Positions 34,637 to 42,879 of a DNA stretch of 64,000 bases are shown piece after piece. Every line of letters begins with the position of its first letter. The stretch's first letter is position 1. The position numbers and the translations under genes were made by a program. The DNA is from CANKJK01 sp040081715 (lineage in GTDB: Bacteria > Acidobacteriota > Vicinamibacteria > Vicinamibacterales > UBA2999): NCBI GenBank assembly GCA_040081715.1, contig JBEBFY010000010.1:1-64000 (forward strand). Reading direction: 5' to 3'. The notes beneath the pieces are model-generated. The model made no database searches and was not told the DNA's origin. It saw nothing but the letters and a program-made list of their open reading frames with translations.

Positions 34637-35971
34637 ATGATGCTTCACAAGCTCGCGCTTCCCCGCCGCACCTTCCTGCGCGGGGCCGGTACGACCCTGG
34701 CGCTGCCCTTGCTCGACGCGATGGTGCCCGCCGCCACGGCGCTGGCCAGGACCGCGGCCGCGCCCGTGCCACGGGTCGGCTTCATCTATCTGCCAAACGG
34801 GCAGGCGCTCGTGAACTGGATTCCGGAGAAGACCGGAACGGACTTCGAGTTCAAGGCGACCCACAAGCCGCTTGAGCCGTTCCGGTCGCACGTCACGATC
34901 GTCAGTGGCCTCAGCAACCTGGAGGCGGAGTCACGTGGCGTGACCACGGCCCCGCACACGCGGTGCGGTTCGGTGTGGCTCAACGGTGTCCGCCCGAAGC
35001 GGACGGAGGGCGTGGACATCCGCGCCGGCAAGACCGTGGACCAGTTCGCCGCGGACAAGCTGGGTGAGACCACCATGCTGCGATCGCTCGAGATCGCGCT
35101 GGAGTCCAACTACAGCGTGGGCAACTGCGACAACGGCTACAGTTGCGCCTACATCAACACGTTCTCGTGGCGGACCCCCACGGTGCCGCTGCCGATGGAG
35201 AGCAGCCCCCGCGCGGTATTCGAGCGGCTGTTCGGCGATGGCGATACGGTGGACGCCCGCCGCGGCGAGATGCGCTGGAACAAGAGCATCATCGACGCCG
35301 TCCGCGGCGAGATCTCCGGGCTCGAGCGCGTGCTGGGCCCCGCGGACCGGACGATCGTCTCCGAGTATCTGGACGCGGTGCGCGAGGTGGAGCGCCGCAT
35401 CCAGTTCGCCGAGGCGCGCGCGGCCGTGACGCCAGAGGATCTGAAGGCGCCGGTCGGTGTGCCAGACAAGCACTGGGATTTCGCCGAGCTGATGTACGAC
35501 TTGATGCTGCTGGCCTACCAGACGGACATCACGCGGGTGGTGTCGTTCCAGATGGCGCGCGAACAGAGCGTGCAGACCTATCCGTGGGTCGGTGTCTCCG
35601 AGGGCGACCACGACATCTCCCACCACGGTCTGGACCCGGAGAAGACCGAACGCCGGACGAGAGTCAATACCTACCACGTGTCGAACTTCGCCAAGTTCGT
35701 GGAGAAGGCCTCGAAGACGAAGGACGGCGACGGGTCGCTCCTCGACCACATGATGGTGCTCTATGGGAGCGGCATCGGGGACGGCAACGTGCATAGCTGC
35801 CACAACCTGCCGCTGATGGTGGTTGGCAACGGCGGCGGCTTGATGAAGGGCGGCCGCCACATGCAGTACGCCCTCGACACGCCGATGATGAACCTTGGTG
35901 TCTCCCTGCTGGAGAAGGTCGGCGTGGACGCGCAGGTGGGTGACAGCACGGGAAGGCTGGCGGATCTGTGA
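34637..35971 (+). CDS. Tat-exported DUF1552 protein, module 4
   Basis: 444 residues, five bases after the cytochrome stop. Twin-arginine signal PRRTFLRGAG (Arg 10-11). Signature HDISHH, preceded by EGD instead of the PE(A/Q)H found in other copies, and followed by GLDPEK. Cysteine pair CDNGYSC as in module 1. The shared GNCDNGYSCAY and NTFSWRTPT stretches group it with module 1. The ankyrin gene follows with overlapping or near-overlapping start. Confidence 0.88.
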   Translation: MMLHKLALPRRTFLRGAGTTLALPLLDAMVPAATALARTAAAPVPRVGFIYLPNGQALVNWIPEKTGTDFEFKATHKPLEPFRSHVTIVSGLSNLEAESRGVTTAPHTRCGSVWLNGVRPKRTEGVDIRAGKTVDQFAADKLGETTMLRSLEIALESNYSVGNCDNGYSCAYINTFSWRTPTVPLPMESSPRAVFERLFGDGDTVDARRGEMRWNKSIIDAVRGEISGLERVLGPADRTIVSEYLDAVREVERRIQFAEARAAVTPEDLKAPVGVPDKHWDFAELMYDLMLLAYQTDITRVVSFQMAREQSVQTYPWVGVSEGDHDISHHGLDPEKTERRTRVNTYHVSNFAKFVEKASKTKDGDGSLLDHMMVLYGSGIGDGNVHSCHNLPLMVVGNGGGLMKGGRHMQYALDTPMMNLGVSLLEKVGVDAQVGDSTGRLADL

Positions 35972-35979
35972 GGACCTCA

Positions 35980-37596
35980 ATGATGATTCCGGGTGCACTG
36001 GCTCTTGCCCTCGTCCTGGCCGGCGGCGTGCCGCAGGCGTTCGCGGCGGATGGGCGCACGCTGGCGCAGGCCGCCGATGCGGGCGACTTGCCGGGCGTTC
36101 GCGCTCTCCTGAAGGGCAAGGCCGCCGACGTCAATGCCAAGGAAGCCGACGGCTCGACCGCACTGCACTTTGCGGCGAATCGTGGCGACTTTGCCGTCGT
36201 CGATGCGTTGCTCACGGCCGGTGCGGACGCGAAGGCCGCCAACCGCTACGGCGTTACACCGCTGTCGCTGGCCTGCATCGGCGGCAACGCAGCAGTGGTC
36301 GAGCGACTCCTCAAGGCCGGTGCCGATCCGAACACCAGAACCGCGGGCGGCGCCACCGCCCTGATGACGGCGGCGCGCACCGGCGAGCCGGACGTCATCA
36401 AGGCCCTGATTGCGTCGGGCGCCAATGTGAATGCGGTTGAAGAGACCCGCGGACAGACAGCCTTGATGTGGGCGGCGGCAGACGGCAACGTGGATGCGAT
36501 GAAGGTGCTGATCGAGGGCGGCGCCAGCATCAGTGCCCGGTCGAGCGAGGTGGACTTCAAGAAGCCGGACGCCAACGTGATGCGGTCGTCGGCCGCTCCG
36601 AAGACCGACTCGACCATACGCTTCACGCCGCTGTTCTTCGCCATCCGTGCGGGGCACCAGCCTGCGGTCAAGGTGCTCCTGGACGCCGGCGTCGACCCCA
36701 ACGAGAAACTGCCGGACGGCGTGAACGGCGTCATCGTGGCGATTATCAACGCCCACTTCGAACTAGCGGCGTACCTGCTGGACCGTGGCGCGGACCCGAA
36801 CGCCGCAGAGGGTGGGTGGACGGCCCTGCATCAGGTTGTCCGCATTCGTTCCCTGACGGTGGGACAGGTACCGCATCCGGTGCCGACCGGCGGGATGAGC
36901 AGCATGGACCTGGCGAAGAAGCTGGTCGCGATGGGCGCCAACGTCAACGCACGGATGACGCGCGACGGCATCCGCGCCGACGGATACCGGACCCAGCTCA
37001 ACCGGATCGGGGCCACACCGTATCTGCTGGCGGCCAAAGGTGTCGACCACGAGCTGATGCGTCTCTTCCTGGCGAACGGGGCGGACCCCATGCTCACCAA
37101 CGATCACGGGATGCGTCCGCTGGGCATCGCCGCCGGCGTGGCCCTGCATGCCACCGGTGAAGACAGCGGCAGCCACGAGAACGCGCTGGAGGCCCTCAAG
37201 GTCGCCTACGAGGTCGACAAGGACGTCAATTACGTCGACAAGCGCGGGCACACTGCCTTGATGGGCGCGGCCCGCCGTGGGTCGATCCAGGTCGTCAAGT
37301 TCCTCGTCGAGCGCGGCGCGAAGATGGATGACACCATCAAGCGCGAGAACTTTCTGGGACAGGCGTACGGGACCAAGGGCATGACGTGGACGCCGCTCAC
37401 CGTCGCGCTCGGCTTCGCGAAGGACGGCGTGCCGCTGTTCCTCGGATCGGAGCGCAGCTTCGACGTGGCAGCGTATCTCTACACCGAGATGAAGAAGAAG
37501 GGCCTCTCCTTCGAGCACGAGCACGCCGAATCCCTGGCAATGATCAAGACGATGGCCGAAGGGACGCAGACGATCTCCGCCAACTCCGCCAGGTAG
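35980..37596 (+). CDS. secreted ankyrin-repeat protein, module 4
   Basis: 538 residues from ATG 35980 (GAGG six bases upstream, in the DUF1552 stop region); a GTG at 35968 overlaps that stop and is an alternative. Signal peptide MMIPGALALALVLAGGVPQAFAA, then about ten ankyrin repeats (DGSTALHFAANRGDFAVVDA, GQTALMWAAADGNVDAMKVL). Layout with a mid-protein insertion (SSEVDFKKPDANVMRSSAAP) and the RADGYRTQLNRIGATPYLLA block is shared with module 1, supporting common descent of modules 1 and 4. Confidence 0.9.
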   Translation: MMIPGALALALVLAGGVPQAFAADGRTLAQAADAGDLPGVRALLKGKAADVNAKEADGSTALHFAANRGDFAVVDALLTAGADAKAANRYGVTPLSLACIGGNAAVVERLLKAGADPNTRTAGGATALMTAARTGEPDVIKALIASGANVNAVEETRGQTALMWAAADGNVDAMKVLIEGGASISARSSEVDFKKPDANVMRSSAAPKTDSTIRFTPLFFAIRAGHQPAVKVLLDAGVDPNEKLPDGVNGVIVAIINAHFELAAYLLDRGADPNAAEGGWTALHQVVRIRSLTVGQVPHPVPTGGMSSMDLAKKLVAMGANVNARMTRDGIRADGYRTQLNRIGATPYLLAAKGVDHELMRLFLANGADPMLTNDHGMRPLGIAAGVALHATGEDSGSHENALEALKVAYEVDKDVNYVDKRGHTALMGAARRGSIQVVKFLVERGAKMDDTIKRENFLGQAYGTKGMTWTPLTVALGFAKDGVPLFLGSERSFDVAAYLYTEMKKKGLSFEHEHAESLAMIKTMAEGTQTISANSAR

Positions 37597-37632
37597 CAGG
37601 TCGCGACCGGGATACCGTAACAGGCAGGCTGA

Positions 37633-37650
37633 TCCTCAGGGTTCCGGTAT
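37633..37650. promoter_or_regulatory. decayed dyad (one intact half) before the ankyrin pseudogene
   Basis: TCCTCA-GGGTTC-CGGTAT: the right half CGGTAT is intact, the left half does not match. It lies 56 bp before the ATG of the broken ankyrin gene, the same distance range as at intact modules, and is best read as a relic. Confidence 0.25.
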
Positions 37651-37706
37651 AGCCTCCGCAGTTGATTCGCCGCGCAGTTCCGGCGCAATTGTGGGGTTGC
37701 TTCACC

Positions 37707-38202
37707 ATGTCCGGCATTAACGTTCGAGGCAGGCTGCCGCTCGCGGTCGTGATTGCGGTTGCCGTAGTGGCGATGGCGCAGGGCATCATCGGGAGGGCCC
37801 CCGCCTCCCTGCCTCTGCTGACCGCGGCCGACCATGGGAGATTGAGGCGCTCTATACGCGCACGCTCGATGAGGCGGGCGTGGCGACCGGCCTGCGCCAC
37901 TGGCTGACCAACCTCGTCGCCGAGCCAACGCCTGGTGGGGCGTCCCGTGAAGCCCTGGCAGGACCGGCTGGCGCGGGAGCTTCGGCATGCGCGCCACGCC
38001 CTTCCTGCTGGCCGCCAAGGGTGGCGACACCGAGATGATGCGCCTGCTGGCCCGGCACGGTGCGGACGTGAAGGCATCAAACGGACTGGGAACCACGGCG
38101 ATCATGGCCGCGGCGCTCAGGGACCTCATGCGCGCCCGCGGCATGAAGGCCGACCTCGAGGAAGACCCGAACCGCTACAAGTTCGGCGTCACGGCACAAT
38201 AG
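37707..38202 (+). pseudogene. broken ankyrin-repeat gene
   Basis: An ATG at 37707 opens a signal-peptide-like segment (RGRLPLAVVIAVAVVAMAQG) followed by SLPLLTAADHGRL, like the start of the ankyrin proteins here. The frame is then lost, and a good ankyrin C-terminus appears in another frame from about 37980: GMRATPFLLAAKGGDTEMM, RLLARHGADVKA, NGLGTTAIMAAALRD and a tail EDPNRYKFGVTAQ to the stop at 38202. The middle repeats are missing, so the gene has suffered a deletion and frameshift. It fills the gap 37597-38188, in which no intact gene is seen. Confidence 0.6.
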
Positions 38203-40081
38203 GTGCTGTCGCCCCGGCCTGGGCGTCCACGGGCGCGCCCGCCGTCAGCCCGAGATGGAACGGCACGCTCGTCACCACAATGTTGGGTTTGAAGAGCAGC
38301 GCGCCCTTGATGAGCAGCGCGTGCTGGTTGTGCAGCAGGTGCTGCCACAGCCTCCGGGGCACGAACTCGGGCAGGATGACCGTGACGTATCCGTCCGGGT
38401 CTTCCCGCTGCAGCCGCTCAACGTAGGTCAGCAGCGGATCGATGAGTGACCGGTACGGTGACTCCAGCACGACCAGTTCGACGCCCTGTCCCCACTCCGG
38501 CCACTGTTCGCGCAGCGCGGCGGTGGCTGCCGGATCGATCTCCACATAGACGGCCCTGACGTCGGTGGCCAGGGTGCGCGCGTACCGCAGGGCCTTGACC
38601 ACCGCGCGCTGGATGCCGCCGATGGGCACGAGGGCCACGTGCCCGCCCGATGGGTCCGGGGACCAGTCGCGCAGCGTCAGTTCCGTGGCCACGTGGTCGT
38701 AGTGCCGTCTGGTGACCTCGAAGAGCGCCACGAGCACCGGCATCATCAGCATGATGATCCAGGCGCCTTCCGTGGCCTTGGTGACGGCGACGATGATGAG
38801 TACGACGCCGGTCACCACGGCGCCGAATCCGCTGATGGCCGCGCTCGCCTTCCAGCCAGGTGTGCGCGCCTTTCGCCAGTGGACCACCATGCCGGACTGC
38901 GACAGGGTGAACGACACGAAGACACCAATCATGTAGAGCGGGATCAATGCGTGCGTGTCTCCGTCGAACGCCACGAGCAGGAGCGACGCCAACGCGCTGA
39001 GGATGAGGATGCCGTTGGAGAAGGCCAGGCGGTCGCCCTGGTTCATGAACTGACGCGGCAGGAAGCGGTCGCGCGCCACGATTGAGGCCAGGCGGGGAAA
39101 GTCCGCGTAGGCCGTGTTGGCAGCCAGCACCAGAATCAGCATCGTGGCGGCCTGCACCCCGTAATACGGGATGCCGCGCCCGCCGAAGGTGAGCCTGGCA
39201 ATCTGCGAGACGATCGTTTCGTGCTCGAGGGGAACCACGTCGTAGGCATGTGCCAGCAAAGTGATGCCCACGAACATCGTGATCGCCAGGGCCGCCATGG
39301 CCACGAGTGTCGCGGCGGCGTTGCGGCTTTCGGGTGGCCTGAAGGCGGGCACGCCGTTCGAGACGGCCTCCACGCCGGTCATCGCCGTGCAGCCGTTCGA
39401 AAACGCTGTCAGGATGGCGAAGGTCGTCAGCAGTCCGGTGTCGGTGGCGATTTCCGGGTGCGGCGGCATGGGCACGAGGCTGCCCGTCAGGGCCCGCCAC
39501 GCGCCGAGCCCGAGCATGCCGAGGATGCTCACGATGAAGAAGTAGGTCGGCACCGCGAAGATCCGTCCCGATTCCCGGACGCCGCGAAGGTTACCCAGCG
39601 TCAGCACCCCCACGAAGCCAAGAGCCAGCGCCAGCCGGTGCTCTGCCAGTGCGGGAAGGGCGGAGGTGACGGCGGCGACGCCCGCCGCCACGCTGACGGC
39701 TACGGTTAGCACGTAGTCGATCAGGAGCGAGGCGGCGGCAATCAGGCTCGGCGTGGTCCCCAGATTCTCCTTGGCCACGATGTACGCGCCGCCGCCACTT
39801 GGATACTCGTGGATTGTCTGCCGGTAGGAGAAGGCGACCACCGCCAGCGTGATGGCGATGATGATGCCGATTGGCGTGACCAGACTCAGGGCGGCGATGC
39901 CCCCGATGAGCAGCACCCGTAGGATCTCCTCGGTGGCATAGGCGACCGACGAGAGTGCGTCCGAGGACAGAATCGCCAGTCCCGTGGTGCGGGACAGGCG
40001 TTCGTGCTGGGCCTCGTTGGATGGGATGGGAGCGCCGACGACCAGGCGCTTTACCTGACCGAGAAAGCCTTCGTCAGCCAC
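38189..40081 (-). CDS. kimA: KimA-like (YdaO) APC-family potassium importer
   Basis: 630 residues from GTG 40081, with GGAGG at 40087-40091 five bases upstream; a TTG four codons earlier is possible. About twelve membrane segments in residues 25-440, then a cytoplasmic domain of about 180 residues. Diagnostic KimA-type sequences are LAILSSDALSSVAYATEEIL and YPSGGGAYIVAKENLG. KimA is a proton-coupled high-affinity K+ importer in Bacillus; many homologues are annotated only as amino-acid permeases. The c-di-AMP riboswitch in its leader strongly supports the K+ role. Its 3' end overlaps the ankyrin pseudogene by 14 bases. Confidence 0.85.
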   Translation of the reverse strand: MADEGFLGQVKRLVVGAPIPSNEAQHERLSRTTGLAILSSDALSSVAYATEEILRVLLIGGIAALSLVTPIGIIIAITLAVVAFSYRQTIHEYPSGGGAYIVAKENLGTTPSLIAAASLLIDYVLTVAVSVAAGVAAVTSALPALAEHRLALALGFVGVLTLGNLRGVRESGRIFAVPTYFFIVSILGMLGLGAWRALTGSLVPMPPHPEIATDTGLLTTFAILTAFSNGCTAMTGVEAVSNGVPAFRPPESRNAAATLVAMAALAITMFVGITLLAHAYDVVPLEHETIVSQIARLTFGGRGIPYYGVQAATMLILVLAANTAYADFPRLASIVARDRFLPRQFMNQGDRLAFSNGILILSALASLLLVAFDGDTHALIPLYMIGVFVSFTLSQSGMVVHWRKARTPGWKASAAISGFGAVVTGVVLIIVAVTKATEGAWIIMLMMPVLVALFEVTRRHYDHVATELTLRDWSPDPSGGHVALVPIGGIQRAVVKALRYARTLATDVRAVYVEIDPAATAALREQWPEWGQGVELVVLESPYRSLIDPLLTYVERLQREDPDGYVTVILPEFVPRRLWQHLLHNQHALLIKGALLFKPNIVVTSVPFHLGLTAGAPVDAQAGATAPIVP

Positions 40082-40093
40082 GGAATCCTCCAA

Positions 40094-40201
40094 GCGCCGA
40101 CGGGGTTAGCTGCAGGGCTCGAGGTTGGAAGTCCTCTACCGTTTGCCGGTGTGATCACCGGCTTATGGATGCGCCCCAGGTACCTGGGTCCCCCATAGCG
40201 C
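40094..40201 (-). promoter_or_regulatory. c-di-AMP riboswitch (ydaO type) upstream of the KimA-like gene
   Basis: Read on the minus strand: P1 GCGCU (40201-40197) pairs with GGCGC (40098-40094). Inside, GGGGGACCC, then GGGGCGCAUCC, a GCCGGUG/CACCGGC hairpin, GGUAGAGG, and the hallmark GCCCUGCAGCUAACCCCGUC follow in the order of known ydaO aptamers, where the corresponding blocks are GGGGACCC, GGGGUGAAUC, GUAGGG and CAGCUAACCUCG. The ribosome-binding site begins three bases after P1 and no terminator follows, so translational control is likely. A -10 box GATAAT (40236-40231) places the transcript start just upstream. Confidence 0.9.
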
Positions 40202-40264
40202 CGCAGTGAGCGGACGCATTAGGCGACTTGATTATCCGGGCGCTGACGCCGTTTTCATGGATTC

Positions 40265-40289
40265 CTTATGGACTTTTTATGACTTTCTT
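40265..40289 (-). promoter_or_regulatory. KdpE-like direct-repeat box upstream of the riboswitch
   Basis: On the minus strand AAGAAAGT-CATAAA-AAGTC-CATAAG: two CATAA(A/G) repeats 11 bp apart, preceded by AAGAAAG. It matches the boxes at 40610 and 47470 at most positions and overlaps the end of the small membrane-protein gene. A -10 box GATAAT lies 28 bp downstream toward the KimA-like gene. Confidence 0.5.
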
Positions 40290-40571
40290 CGAGCGACCCT
40301 GGGCCAGCCGATCTGAGAGTCGCCGGGCGATTCGTCGTTCAATCACCCACGCCCAGGCCGGTGGCACCAGGCAGAGCGGTGCGGAGGCCCACCGCACGCC
40401 GGCGGCCACCGCCGGAAAGCCTAAGGCACAGATTGCCGCCAGCAGGGCCAGCAGGGCGCAGCGGGGCGTGAGCCGCTGGCGCACGGTCCGGGCCTGCTCG
40501 AGGGCCAGAGAGTCCGCGAGAATGGCGGCGATGTCCGGATGCGACAGGGGACCGGTGAAGGTGACCGGCAT
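40266..40571 (-). CDS. small two-helix membrane protein
   Basis: 101 residues from ATG 40571 with GGAG five bases upstream. An amphipathic N-terminus (HPDIAAILADSLALEQARTV) is followed by two hydrophobic segments (ALLALLAAICALGFPAVAAG and SAPLCLVPPAWAWVI) and a basic tail (ERRIARRLSDRLAQGRSKK). Not recognised. It lies between the KimA-like gene and the KdpD kinase half, with KdpE-like boxes at both ends, so it probably belongs to the potassium response (inference). Confidence 0.6.
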   Translation of the reverse strand: MPVTFTGPLSHPDIAAILADSLALEQARTVRQRLTPRCALLALLAAICALGFPAVAAGVRWASAPLCLVPPAWAWVIERRIARRLSDRLAQGRSKKVIKSP

Positions 40572-40609
40572 GTGAACTCCTGCCTCCGACGATAGGAGCT
40601 GGTGCCGTG

Positions 40610-40633
40610 AGAAAGGCATAAAGATTCGATAAG
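40610..40633 (+). promoter_or_regulatory. KdpE-like direct-repeat box before the KdpD kinase half
   Basis: AGAAAGG-CATAAA-GATTC-GATAAG: repeats 11 bp apart as in OmpR-family sites. It lies between the divergent small membrane-protein gene (start 40571) and the kinase gene (start 40651 or 40693). Matching boxes are at 47470-47494 and 40265-40289. Confidence 0.55.
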
Positions 40634-40650
40634 AAGGCAGAGGCATTCCC

Positions 40651-42189
40651 ATGGGGTCATCGGGTCCGGATGCCACAATGGAGCGCGCGCTCATGTCTCC
40701 ACGGTTCGGCGGTCGCAATCTCGCGGTGCTCTCTGGCAGCCTGGCCCTGATGGCCATCCTGACCGTGCTCTTGCGCTCCCTGCCGGTCAGCCCGACGACG
40801 GTCGCCCTGTCATTGCTCCTGGTGGTGCTGGGCACGGCCACCCTTGGGCATCTCTGGACGGCCATCACCGCGTCGCTGGTGGCGATGCTGGTGTTCAACT
40901 ACTTCTTCCTGCCGCCCATCCGCACGTTCACGATCGCCGATCCGCAGAACTGGATCGCGCTCTTCGCGTTTCTCGTGGTGTCCGTCATCGGCAGCAATCT
41001 GTCGGCCGCGGCGCAGGCTCGGGCGCGGGAGGCCGATCGTCGACGGAGCGAAGTCGGCCGGCTCTTCGACCTGACCCGCGACGTACTGCTGACCACCGAC
41101 ACAGCCGGCGCCGTCGAGGCCGTTGCCCGGCACGCCGCCCGCCGCTTCGAGCTGGCGCGCATTGCGGTCTGCCTGCCCGCTGATCACGGGTGGCGGGTCC
41201 TGCAGGGAGGGGGCCAACCGCTGGAGGTGTCACCGGCCGATCTGGATGCGGCGCTTGCCCGCTCCCGGGGGGCACTGGAGTTCGACGCCAGGCAGCGGGC
41301 GTACGGTGGGCACGCACGAGTCGGTCCGAGCCAGGAGATTGCCCTGGTGCCGCTGCGGCAAGGCACGCGCGCCGTGGGGCTGATGGCGGTCGACGGCGCC
41401 GAGACCGACCTGGGTACACTCGACGCGATTGCCGGCGTGGTAGCTATCGCCATCGAGCGCGCGCAGTTCCTGGCGGAGCGGGATGCGGCGGAGCTCACCC
41501 GGCAGCGGGCCGATCTCTCGGCGACGCTGCTGGCTTCCCTCAGTCATGACCTGAGGACCCCGCTCACGGCGATCAAGGTGGCGATCGAGAACCTGCGCGG
41601 CGATCTCCCGGCCGAGGACCGACGGGTCCAGGCGGATGCGGGCGCCGCCGAGGTGGACCGCCTCACGCGGCTCGTGCAGGACATCCTGGACATGGCGCGT
41701 GTGGACGCGGGAGCCATCCGCATCGAACGGCAGTGGGTTGTGCCCGCCGAGGTGGTGGATGCCGCCGCGGCGCAGGTGCACCGGACCCTGGCCGGCCATC
41801 CGCTCGAGGTCGTGGCTGACGAGCAGCTGGAAGTGGAAATTGACCCGCGGCTCGTGTCGGCGGCGCTGGCGCACGTATTGGAGAACGCCGCGCAGTATTC
41901 GCCAGCCGGTCGTCCCATTCACGTCAAAGGTGTCGCCGGCGGCGATGGCCTCACGCTGGTGGTGACGGACCGTGGTCCGGGCCTCGACCCGCACGAGCTG
42001 AATCACCTGTTCGAGCGGTTCTTCCGGGGGCGGTCCGGCAAGGTGGCTCCGGGCAGTGGAATGGGGTTGTCGATCACACGCGGCCTCCTGACGGCGGCCG
42101 GTGGCCGCGTCTGGGCCGAGAACGCGCCTGAGGGGGGGGCCAGGTTCTCGATGGTGGTGCCAGGTCGCGTGCGGCGCGTGGAAGGATAG
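40651..42189 (+). CDS. kdpD: KdpD C-terminal half: DUF4118 membrane sensor histidine kinase
   Basis: 512 residues from ATG 40651; the ATG at 40693 (MSPRFGGRNLAVLSG, GGAG nine bases upstream) would place the first membrane helix better and leave room for a promoter after the KdpE-like box. Order: four-helix DUF4118 region with the KdpD hallmark FNYFFLPPIRTFTI, GAF-like domain (about 150-270), HisKA with SHDLRTPL, HATPase_c (VTDRGPGLDPHELNHLFERF, GSGMGLSITRGLL). The KdpD N-terminal sensor and Usp domains are absent and are encoded separately at 47536-48633. Co-transcribed with kdpE, six bases downstream. Confidence 0.9.
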   Translation: MGSSGPDATMERALMSPRFGGRNLAVLSGSLALMAILTVLLRSLPVSPTTVALSLLLVVLGTATLGHLWTAITASLVAMLVFNYFFLPPIRTFTIADPQNWIALFAFLVVSVIGSNLSAAAQARAREADRRRSEVGRLFDLTRDVLLTTDTAGAVEAVARHAARRFELARIAVCLPADHGWRVLQGGGQPLEVSPADLDAALARSRGALEFDARQRAYGGHARVGPSQEIALVPLRQGTRAVGLMAVDGAETDLGTLDAIAGVVAIAIERAQFLAERDAAELTRQRADLSATLLASLSHDLRTPLTAIKVAIENLRGDLPAEDRRVQADAGAAEVDRLTRLVQDILDMARVDAGAIRIERQWVVPAEVVDAAAAQVHRTLAGHPLEVVADEQLEVEIDPRLVSAALAHVLENAAQYSPAGRPIHVKGVAGGDGLTLVVTDRGPGLDPHELNHLFERFFRGRSGKVAPGSGMGLSITRGLLTAAGGRVWAENAPEGGARFSMVVPGRVRRVEG

Positions 42190-42195
42190 GCGGGC

Positions 42196-42879
42196 ATGCC
42201 GGTCAGCATCCTCGTGATTGACGACGAGCCGAACATCATCGGCACGGTCTCGGCACTCCTGCGGCGCCGCGGGTATGACGTGCTCACCGCGATGACCGGG
42301 CGGGCCGCCCTGGACGTCGTGGAACGTGACCGGCCAGACGTGGTCATTCTGGACCTCGGCCTGCCGGACATGGAGGGTCATGACGTCTGCCGCGAGATCC
42401 GGCAGATGACCGCCTGTCCGATTCTTGTCCTGTCCGCCCGCGGTGCCGAGGGCGACAAGGTGGCCGCGCTCGACGCGGGTGCCGACGACTACGTGACCAA
42501 GCCGTTCGGCGCCGAGGAACTGCTCGCCCGTATCCGGGTCGCGCTCCGCCGGGCCGAAACGACGGTGCCGTCCGGCGGTCTCCTCGTGCGGGGCGATCTC
42601 ACGATCGACCGCGAGCGGTTTCGGGTCGTGCGCAGCGGAGAAGAGCTGCGGCTCACGCCCAAGGAGTTCGAGTTGCTGACCTTCCTGGCCCAGCATCCCG
42701 GCCGCGTGCTCACCCACCGGGTGATCCTCCGCGCCATCTGGGGGCCGCACGCCGCCGACCAGCCCGAGCACCTGCGCGTGCTAGTCGGGTCGCTCCGCAA
42801 GAAGATCGAGCCGAACCCGTCCATGCCCAAGTACATCCTGACGGAGCCGTGGGTCGGCTACCGGTTCGCCGACCCCTGA
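42196..42879 (+). CDS. kdpE: KdpE, OmpR-family response regulator
   Basis: 227 residues. Receiver domain with DD 9-10, phospho-acceptor Asp 53 (VVILDLGLPD) and Lys in VTKPFGAEELLAR; winged-helix C-terminal domain (LTPKEFELLTFLAQHPGRVL, LRVLVGSLRKKIEP). Length and order fit KdpE. It follows the kinase half and ends inside the 3' end of kdpC on the other strand (22-base convergent overlap). Expected to activate kdpFABC; the CATAAA direct repeats in the island are candidate sites. Confidence 0.93.
   Translation: MPVSILVIDDEPNIIGTVSALLRRRGYDVLTAMTGRAALDVVERDRPDVVILDLGLPDMEGHDVCREIRQMTACPILVLSARGAEGDKVAALDAGADDYVTKPFGAEELLARIRVALRRAETTVPSGGLLVRGDLTIDRERFRVVRSGEELRLTPKEFELLTFLAQHPGRVLTHRVILRAIWGPHAADQPEHLRVLVGSLRKKIEPNPSMPKYILTEPWVGYRFADP

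Noticed and set aside
32100..34772. 890-residue open frame antisense to the module 4 cytochrome gene (similar long antisense frames at 9575-11767, 22110-23981 and 43724-45823)
   Set aside because: Arg/His/Gly-rich composition without recognisable domains, lying opposite well-supported genes; a normal effect of high third-position GC.
40174..40191. Apparent extra copy of the 18-bp dyad (GTACCT-N6-CCCATA, with a CCCAGGTACCTGGG palindrome)
   Set aside because: It is the first hairpin and GGGGGACCC block of the c-di-AMP riboswitch on the minus strand, so its symmetry is explained by RNA structure.
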